In this document: positions 58,973 through 64,000 of the stretch, piece after piece
Layout: every line of letters begins with the position of its first letter
Numbering within the stretch: position 1 is the stretch's first letter
From: CAZQFV01 sp964613665
GTDB taxonomy: Bacteria; Chloroflexota; Chloroflexia; DTKN01
Direction of reading: 5' to 3'
DNA: 64,000 nucleotides
Assembly: GCA_964613665.1 (NCBI GenBank)
Contig: CAZTIG010000001.1
Span: 62,001 to 126,000 of the forward strand
Position numbers and translations under genes: made by a program
The notes under the pieces: generated by a model
What the model was told of the DNA's origin: nothing
The model's input: the letters and a program-made list of their open reading frames with translations, nothing else
Databases searched by the model: none

Positions 58973-60041
58973 GGGGCTCCTCGGGTGCTTCCCAGACCTG
59001 CAGGCCGCGCAGGTCGAAGTTAAAGGGCACAACCTGTCCGCCCACCTCCTCCAGGGCCCGGGCGATGCGGTGCTTGCGCTCGAACGGGCAGAGGAAGAGC
59101 AGGTAGCCCCCGCCGCCGGCCCCCAGGAGCTTCCCGCCGCTGGCGCCGGCGCGCCGGCCGGCCTCGTACAGGTCATCGATCGCTTGGTCGGTGATCCCCG
59201 TGACCAGCCCCTTCTTGTACTGCCACTCCTGGTGCAGCAGCTGGCCGAACTGGTCCAGGTGGGACTGGAGCAGCGCGTTCTTCATGTCCGCGGTCACGCG
59301 CTTGATGCCGTCCAGCGCGGCTACCGAGTCCTGCTCCTTGCGCACGTACGCCGCGATCTGCCGGTCGAGGATGCGCCCGCCCAGGCGGGTGCGGCCGGTG
59401 TAGCAGAGCAGCAGGCGGTAGTGCAGCTCGTTCAGCGTGGCGCGCTTGATCCGCAGGGGGTTGACGACGATGTCGTCGCCCAGGAACTCGATGTAGTTGA
59501 AGCCGCCAAAAGTCGCCGCGAACTGGTCTTGCCAGCCGCCCGGCACGCCCAGTTCCACCCGCTCGATGCGGTAGGCCAGGCGCGCGACACCGTACTCGTC
59601 CATCGACCGCCCCAGCCACCGCAAGAAGGCACCGATCAGGGCCACCACCATGGCCGAAGAGGAGCCCAACCCCGAGCCCGGCGGGGCGTCGGTGTGCAGG
59701 AAGAGGTCCAGCCCGCTGCCACCGCCCAGGGTGCGCACGACGGCCTTGACCAGGTCCAGCTCGCCGTCGTAGGGCGGCTTCTCGTCGACATCGTACCTGG
59801 CCACGACGTCATAGTCGAGCGACTCGACGCGGACCTGCCCGTTCTGGCGGGGGACCAGGGTAGCGTAGGCGTACTTGTCGATCGTGGCCGAGAGGACGGC
59901 ACCGCCGCGCTCCTGGGGGTAGGGCTCGACGTCGGTGCCGCCGCCGGCGAAGCTGATGCGCAGTGGGGCCCGGCTGCGGATGACGCGGCCGGCCGGCACG
60001 GCGGAAGGGGCGAGCTCCTGAATCTCGGCAGACGGGGGCAT
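58962..60041 (-). CDS. GHMP kinase, D-glycero-D-manno-heptose 7-phosphate kinase-like
   Basis: 359 aa. N-terminal SRAPLRISFAGGGTDVEPYP and phosphate loop DAPPGSGLGSSSAMVVAL, then GWQDQFAATFGGFNYIEF and C-terminal GASGGKLLGAGGGGYLLF are those of HddA/HSP-kinase, which makes heptose-1,7-bisphosphate for GDP-heptose. Closely related family members phosphorylate fucose or other sugars at C1. First gene of the kinase-trmD-rdgB unit; no strong ribosome site, ATG taken at 60041. Other heptose genes are not in view. Confidence 0.85.
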   Translation of the reverse strand: MPPSAEIQELAPSAVPAGRVIRSRAPLRISFAGGGTDVEPYPQERGGAVLSATIDKYAYATLVPRQNGQVRVESLDYDVVARYDVDEKPPYDGELDLVKAVVRTLGGGSGLDLFLHTDAPPGSGLGSSSAMVVALIGAFLRWLGRSMDEYGVARLAYRIERVELGVPGGWQDQFAATFGGFNYIEFLGDDIVVNPLRIKRATLNELHYRLLLCYTGRTRLGGRILDRQIAAYVRKEQDSVAALDGIKRVTADMKNALLQSHLDQFGQLLHQEWQYKKGLVTGITDQAIDDLYEAGRRAGASGGKLLGAGGGGYLLFLCPFERKHRIARALEEVGGQVVPFNFDLRGLQVWEAPEEPHAH

Positions 60042-60091
60042 GGGCTGTCATCCCGGCCGGCACTCTGCCCAGGAGCAGCGTAGGGCAGCGT

Positions 60092-60118
60092 GCGGAGAGC
60101 TGATAGCTGATAGATCAC
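60092..60118. repeat. Short heptamer repeat AGCTGAT
   Basis: AGCTGAT twice in tandem (60098-60111) followed by a degenerate unit AGATCAC that runs into the stop of the lipoprotein gene. Confidence 0.35.
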
Positions 60119-60510
60119 TCGATCAGCGAGAAGCTGTACCCGTCGATCTTCCAGCTGCCGCCCTCCCGGACCAGGAGCAGGATGCACTCGCTCTTCTGGC
60201 CGGTGTCCCAGTCGACGGTGCCTTCCAGGCGGCCGGTGTCGTTCTCGATGCTCCGGGAGTTGAATGCCCAGCTCACCGGCCGCTCGGCCTGGGCCCAGCC
60301 CGCGGCCCACTCCTCGGCGGTGGCCAAGTCGCGCTGCGTCCCGGCGGAGAGCATGGCATAGGATCCTGCCCAGTCGCCGTTCTTGAGCGCGGTCATGAAG
60401 GCATCCCCGGCGTCGCCCAGCGGCCCCAGCTCGGCTAGAGGTCCGCAGGCGACCAGGACCAGGCCGGCCAGCAACACCAGCACGAACGCCGTGGCAAAGC
60501 GATTGGTCAT
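60115..60510 (-). CDS. Lipoprotein with DUF4878/NTF2-like domain
   Basis: 131 aa. ATG 60510 has GAGGAGGG. Signal peptide with lipobox VLVAC (Cys22). The mature part (GDAFMTALKNGDWAGSYAML, RLEGTVDWDTGQKSECILLLVREGGSWKIDGYS) fits a small NTF2-like/DUF4878 fold, where GDW-x-x-(A/S)-Y and the closing W-K-I are typical. Outer-face lipoprotein of unknown role. The long open frame upstream is antisense to the HAD gene and not real. Confidence 0.78.
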   Translation of the reverse strand: MTNRFATAFVLVLLAGLVLVACGPLAELGPLGDAGDAFMTALKNGDWAGSYAMLSAGTQRDLATAEEWAAGWAQAERPVSWAFNSRSIENDTGRLEGTVDWDTGQKSECILLLVREGGSWKIDGYSFSLIE

Positions 60511-60563
60511 GTCGAACCCTCCTCTGTGATCTGCCAACCGCCCGGTGCGATTGGCGCTGGCAC

Positions 60564-60592
60564 AGTGTAGCACAACTCGGCCGGGGATGCAA
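60564..60592 (-). promoter_or_regulatory. SigA-type promoter of the lipoprotein gene
   Basis: Minus strand TTGCAT (60592-60587), 17-bp spacer, extended TGC-TACACT (60569-60564). Confidence 0.55.
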
Positions 60593-60607
60593 CCGCCGGC
60601 CGCCCGG

Positions 60608-60636
60608 TTGTCGGCGGCCGGCCGCGGTGCTATAAT
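60608..60636 (+). promoter_or_regulatory. SigA-type promoter of the HAD gene
   Basis: TTGTCG (60608-60613), 17-bp spacer, extended TGC-TATAAT (60631-60636); only about 12 bases of leader remain before GTG 60655. Confidence 0.65.
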
Positions 60637-60654
60637 GGCTACGCGAGGTGCAAC

Positions 60655-61368
60655 GTGCTGCGCGCCATCACCTTCGACTTCTGGGGCACACTCTACCAGA
60701 ACGCCCACGGGCGCGAGGAGCGCCTGGCCATCCTGGGCGCCGCCCTGGCACGGGCCGGCCAGCCGCGCTCGACGGCGCAGCTCCAGGCGGCCTACGAGCA
60801 CGGCTGGGATGTCTTTGGCCACGCTTGGCGACAGGAGAGGCGCTTCCTGCCCACCGGCGAGTGGCTGCAGGCCATGCTCGTCTCTCTGGAGGCCGATCTG
60901 CCGCAGGAGGCACGGAGCGCCCTGCTGCGGCCGATCGAGGAGGTGCTCCTGGGTAACCCGCCGCAGCCGGTCCCCGGAGCCGGCGAGGTCGTCGCCCGGC
61001 TGGCCGGCCGCTACCGCCTGGGGCTCATCTCCGACGTCGGCCTGACGCCAGGGCGGGTGCTGCGCCAGTTCCTTGCCCGCGACGGCCTGCTGCCCCACTT
61101 CCAGGTGCTGACCTTTTCCGACGAGACGGGGTTGACCAAGCCGCGGCCGGAGGTCTTTTGCCACACCCTGGCCGGCCTGGGCGTCGAGCCGGGCGAGGCC
61201 GCGCACGTGGGCGACCTGCCGGAGACGGACCTGGCCGGGGCGCGCGCTGCGGGCATGCGGGCGATCCTCTTCCTGGGGGTGAGCCGGCGGGAGGACGGGC
61301 GCGAGCTGGCCGACGCGGCCTTTGGCGACTACGCGGAGCTGGAGAAGGTGCTGGCCGGGTTGGGGTGA
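60655..61368 (+). CDS. HAD-superfamily hydrolase
   Basis: 237 aa. Nucleophile Asp8 in ITFDFWGTLY, motif II in LISDVGLTPG, motif III Lys in GLTKPRPEVF, motif IV in HVGDLPETDLAGARAAGM. The FDFWGTL opening and helical cap put it with haloacid-dehalogenase/phosphoglycolate-phosphatase-like members; substrate unknown. GTG 60655 with GAGG eight bases upstream. Confidence 0.9.
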   Translation: MLRAITFDFWGTLYQNAHGREERLAILGAALARAGQPRSTAQLQAAYEHGWDVFGHAWRQERRFLPTGEWLQAMLVSLEADLPQEARSALLRPIEEVLLGNPPQPVPGAGEVVARLAGRYRLGLISDVGLTPGRVLRQFLARDGLLPHFQVLTFSDETGLTKPRPEVFCHTLAGLGVEPGEAAHVGDLPETDLAGARAAGMRAILFLGVSRREDGRELADAAFGDYAELEKVLAGLG

Positions 61369-61375
61369 GGGGGTA

Positions 61376-61404
61376 TTGTCTATTTGCGGTCGGTGTGGTA
61401 TACT
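61376..61404 (+). promoter_or_regulatory. SigA-type promoter of the nucleotidase gene
   Basis: TTGTCT (61376-61381), 17-bp spacer, TATACT (61399-61404), starting seven bases after the HAD stop. Confidence 0.6.
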
Positions 61405-61577
61405 GGTGGCGCGATGAGAAAGGGGCGATCCCTGAGCACGCGGCGCTGCCGCACCGTGGCAGCCCGCCAGAAGGCCGTGCCAGGACACGGCAGAAAGGAG
61501 GTGAGGTTCAGTCTCGCAACGCGCTGGAACGATCCCCGGCCTGCCCGTAAAAGGCCACCAGTCAAGAAGGAGGAAGC
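61405..61577 (+). other. Structured 5' leader of the nucleotidase mRNA
   Basis: Contains hairpins CTGCC/GGCAG near 61446-61462 and GCCGTG/CACGGC near 61475-61492, then AGAAAGGAGGTGAG (about 61490-61503), a full match to anti-Shine-Dalgarno, without ATG/GTG/TTG at a usable distance. The real start ATG 61578 has its own AAGGAGG. No known riboswitch class recognised. Confidence 0.45.
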
Positions 61578-64000
61578 ATGTCTCGCCGTGTGCACCGAGT
61601 ATTGCTCCTAGCGATCGTCGTCAGCGTGGTGCTGACGACACCAGCGCTGGCCGCGCCGCCGATAGCCCCCGTCGTCGCCCATCCGGCCGGCCCGGTCGCC
61701 GGAGCGGCTGCAACGCGGGTCGAGAATATCGCCCCAAGCGCCGTGGTCACGGTCACGATCATGCACACCAACGACTTTCACGGCAACCTGCAGCTCTCCG
61801 GAAGCAACCCCGGCATGGCCCGCACAGCCGCCCAGATCATCAGCTACACGCAGGGTCTCAGCAACGTGCTCCTGGTGGACGCTGGCGACATCATGCAGGG
61901 CACGCTGCTCTCGAACCTGTTCCACGGTGAATCCACCATCGACATCTACAACCTGATGGGCTACGACGTGGCCACCTTGGGCAACCACGAGTTCGACTGG
62001 GGCCAGGACGTGCTCATCAGCCGCACCACCCAGGCGGCCTTCCCCTTTGTCTCGGCCAACATCGTCGTCAGTGACACCGGCTCCTGCGACACGGCCGGCT
62101 GGACGGCCCCGCCCTTTGCCGTGCCCTGGATCACCAAGACCCTCGGCGTGGCCCCCAACGACGTGGTCGTCGGCTTCATCGGCGTGACCACGCAGGAGAC
62201 CCCGTTCATCACCGTAGACTGGGCCACCGAGGGGCTGTGCTTCAAGGATCCGGCGGAGTCGATCAGCCACTACTGGGCCGAGCTGGACGCCGCCTCCGAC
62301 GCCATCGTCGTGCTCAGCCACCTCGGCTGGACCGACGGCGGCTACGGCTACGGCTTCCCCGTCTACGGCGACCAGACGCTGGCGCAGCGGTTGATCGACG
62401 CCGGCACGCCGGTGAACCTGATCATCGGCGGGCACAGCCACACCGACGTGACCACGCCGGTCGTCATCGGCGACACGACGGTGGTGCAGGCCCACTACGC
62501 CGGGCGCAAGGTCGGCAAGGCCACCCTGGCAATCGACAAGGACACCGGCACCGTCAACGTGACCTGGCAGCGCATCGTCGTCAGCACCAGCGGCGCGGAG
62601 GACCCCACCATCAAGGCGGCGATCGACGCGTGGGCCAACGACCCGTGGTACCAGCAGCAGATCAACCGCGTGGTCGGCTTCACCAACGTCTCCATCGTCC
62701 GCAACTACAACGGCGACTCGCTGATGGGGGCCTTTGTCAACGACGCCATCTACAACGATCTGAACAACGACACCGAGCCGCTCAACGACGTGGACATGGT
62801 CTTTAACAACCCCGGCGGTCTGCGCGCGGACTTTGTCTTCCCTCCCACGGCGACGCTGCCGCAGACCATCACCCACGGCATGATGTACAGCGTCCTACCC
62901 TTTGGCAACGCCACCGTGGTCGGCAGCATGACCGGAGCGCAGATACTGGACCTGCTCAACCAGAGCGCCACGCTGTTCAAGGGGGCCTTGCAGGTGGCCG
63001 GTGTGCGCTACGGCTTCTACCGCTACGCGGACGCCCTGCCGGCGCCGGCGGTGAACCCGTGGGCCTGGGGTGTTTACAGCGTCACCGTGTACAACCGCGA
63101 CACGAGCGTCTGGGAGCCCCTCGACCTGGAGCACACCTACCGCATCGCCACCAACGAGTTCCTGGCCCCGGCCGGCCAGGACGGCTTCATCCCGTTCAAG
63201 TATGTGGCGGACATCAGCTACTGGGGCGACATGCTGGACGGCGTGGAGCGCTGGGTCTCGGCCACCTACACGATCACCACTCCCTACAGTGGGACTCTCG
63301 ACGGCCGCATCTTCCGCAACGGCGATGACACCGGCGGCGACATCATCCCCGTCACCTTCCTGCATCACAACGACCCGCACGGGCGGCTGCTGCAGGCCGG
63401 CACGACGCCCGGGCTGACCAACCTGGCCACGCTCATCAACGCCGAGCGGGGTCACAACCCCGACCGCACTCTATTCCTAAACGCCGGCGACACTATCCAG
63501 GGCGACTCGATGATGTACTACTTCAAGACGGCGCCCTTTGGCTATGCCGCCGACGGCACGACCCTGCCGCCGACGATGACGATCCAACCCATCATCGCCG
63601 CCCTGAACGCCATGTCGTGCACGGCCATGGTCTTGGGCAACCACGAGTTCAACTTTGGCAACCACGTCTTTACCGGTGTGCTGTCCATGGCCAGCTTCCC
63701 GATGCTGGGCGCCAACGTGTACGACGATGGCCAATATGGTCTCGATGAGGTGCCCGTCCATCCGTACATGACGGTTACCCTGCCCGGCCCGTCCGGCGAC
63801 ATCGACGTGGGCATTCTGGGTATCGCCAACCACCGCGTGCCCAGCTACGAGCTGCCCAGCAACATCGTCGGCCTGGAGTTCACCAACCCGATCAGCGAGG
63901 CGCTGCTGCGGCAGCCGGCGCTGGCCGGCACGGACGCCGTGATCGCCCTGACGCACATCGGCTTTACCACCAACCCCTCCAGCATCGAGGTCGACAACAA
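61578..64000 (+). CDS. Secreted 5'-nucleotidase / 2',3'-cyclic phosphodiesterase with tandem catalytic domains, 3' end outside window
   Basis: 807 codons are visible and the frame is open at the window end. AAGGAGG precedes ATG 61578; signal peptide LLLAIVVSVVLTTPALA. First metallophosphatase domain: IMHTNDFHGN (residues 61-70), DAGDIMQGT, TLGNHEFDWG, IIGGHSHTD, followed by the 5'-nucleotidase C-terminal substrate domain (LMGAFVNDAIYNDL, FNNPGGLRADF, LPFGNATVVG). A second complete start of the same enzyme follows at residue 592: FLHHNDPHGR, NAGDTIQGDSM, VLGNHEFNFGNH. So two UshA-like enzymes are fused. Extracellular nucleotide/phosphate scavenging. Confidence 0.92.
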   Translation, partial: MSRRVHRVLLLAIVVSVVLTTPALAAPPIAPVVAHPAGPVAGAAATRVENIAPSAVVTVTIMHTNDFHGNLQLSGSNPGMARTAAQIISYTQGLSNVLLVDAGDIMQGTLLSNLFHGESTIDIYNLMGYDVATLGNHEFDWGQDVLISRTTQAAFPFVSANIVVSDTGSCDTAGWTAPPFAVPWITKTLGVAPNDVVVGFIGVTTQETPFITVDWATEGLCFKDPAESISHYWAELDAASDAIVVLSHLGWTDGGYGYGFPVYGDQTLAQRLIDAGTPVNLIIGGHSHTDVTTPVVIGDTTVVQAHYAGRKVGKATLAIDKDTGTVNVTWQRIVVSTSGAEDPTIKAAIDAWANDPWYQQQINRVVGFTNVSIVRNYNGDSLMGAFVNDAIYNDLNNDTEPLNDVDMVFNNPGGLRADFVFPPTATLPQTITHGMMYSVLPFGNATVVGSMTGAQILDLLNQSATLFKGALQVAGVRYGFYRYADALPAPAVNPWAWGVYSVTVYNRDTSVWEPLDLEHTYRIATNEFLAPAGQDGFIPFKYVADISYWGDMLDGVERWVSATYTITTPYSGTLDGRIFRNGDDTGGDIIPVTFLHHNDPHGRLLQAGTTPGLTNLATLINAERGHNPDRTLFLNAGDTIQGDSMMYYFKTAPFGYAADGTTLPPTMTIQPIIAALNAMSCTAMVLGNHEFNFGNHVFTGVLSMASFPMLGANVYDDGQYGLDEVPVHPYMTVTLPGPSGDIDVGILGIANHRVPSYELPSNIVGLEFTNPISEALLRQPALAGTDAVIALTHIGFTTNPSSIEVDN

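Noticed and set aside
56972..59023. 683-residue plus-strand open frame extending the RNase H start
   Set aside because: After 57315 it leaves the homologous frame and runs antisense through rdgB and trmD.
61405..61577. Known riboswitch in the nucleotidase leader
   Set aside because: No match by eye to GEMM, cobalamin, TPP, SAM or yybP-ykoY core sequences.
61608..62876. 422-residue minus-strand open frame
   Set aside because: Antisense to the 5'-nucleotidase, whose motifs and ribosome site are unambiguous.

Overview
The window reads as a chromosomal segment of a GC-rich bacterium, most likely a Chloroflexota (Anaerolineae/Caldilineae-like) organism. The evidence is: a DUF2298 (Chlor_Arch_YYY) membrane protein, a family centred on Chloroflexi and archaea; large secreted proteins ending in a short (Y/F/M)(L/M)PLV-x-(R/K) tail, which I associate with this phylum; RsbR-type STAS proteins; and gene order yceD-rpmF-fabH-fabD-fabG. 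Phylum assignment is inference from families, not from a marker tree.

Layout. 0-5.8 kb: 3' part of a uracil-DNA-glycosylase-like gene, a truncated GIN-domain gene, an HtrA protease, a SHOCT membrane protein, then a decayed stretch (MFS and peptidase 5' fragments fused tail to tail, a gene with an early amber codon, a HEAT-repeat remnant). 5.8-11.3 kb: a minus-strand operon of membrane protein, GNAT, acyl-AMP ligase and acyl carrier protein, followed by a secreted beta-propeller/PKD protein. 11.7-16.1 kb: serine hydrolase, thioesterase, membrane protein, membrane STAS sensor, YkgJ-type cysteine protein, with two families of dispersed non-coding repeats. 16.3-24.4 kb: a 1195-aa secreted protein, tRNA-Asp, an M50 protease and the DUF2298 protein. 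24.8-30.1 kb: yceD-rpmF and the fatty-acid genes fabH, fabD, fabG, a pyrophosphatase, a 33-copy heptamer array and a second fabG. 30-35.9 kb: minus-strand operon ABC ATPase, MerR, histidine kinase, DUF58, FolC. 36.1-44.8 kb: plus-strand operon of a giant fibronectin-like secreted protein, a glycosyltransferase, two methyltransferases, a degenerate PTS enzyme I-like protein and a cupin. 44.9-55 kb: a minus-strand phosphorolysis operon (GH130, two GH94, a mutarotase-like protein, a LacI-sensor/GAF/STAS regulator) behind a consensus promoter carrying a LacI-type operator. 55-57.5 kb: secreted proteins and a second patch of broken genes. 57.5-64 kb: kinase-trmD-rdgB, a lipoprotein, a HAD hydrolase, and a tandem 5'-nucleotidase running off the end.

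How it fits together. The operon behind 54.95 kb can take up the job of splitting beta-mannosides/beta-glucosides with phosphate, with sugar sensing by a LacI-type operator and a stressosome-style regulator. The 24.8-30.1 kb cluster makes acyl chains; the 7.7-11.3 kb cassette can activate an acyl group, load it on a private carrier protein and hand it to a GNAT-type transferase. Twelve promoters with near-consensus SigA boxes and exactly 17-bp spacers could be read by eye.

The most interesting unexplained structure is non-coding: heptamer-period tandem repeats in several intergenic regions, two dispersed repeat families with nested inverted repeats, and two clusters of truncated genes with sharp junctions. 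All comparisons here are by eye; no searches were run.
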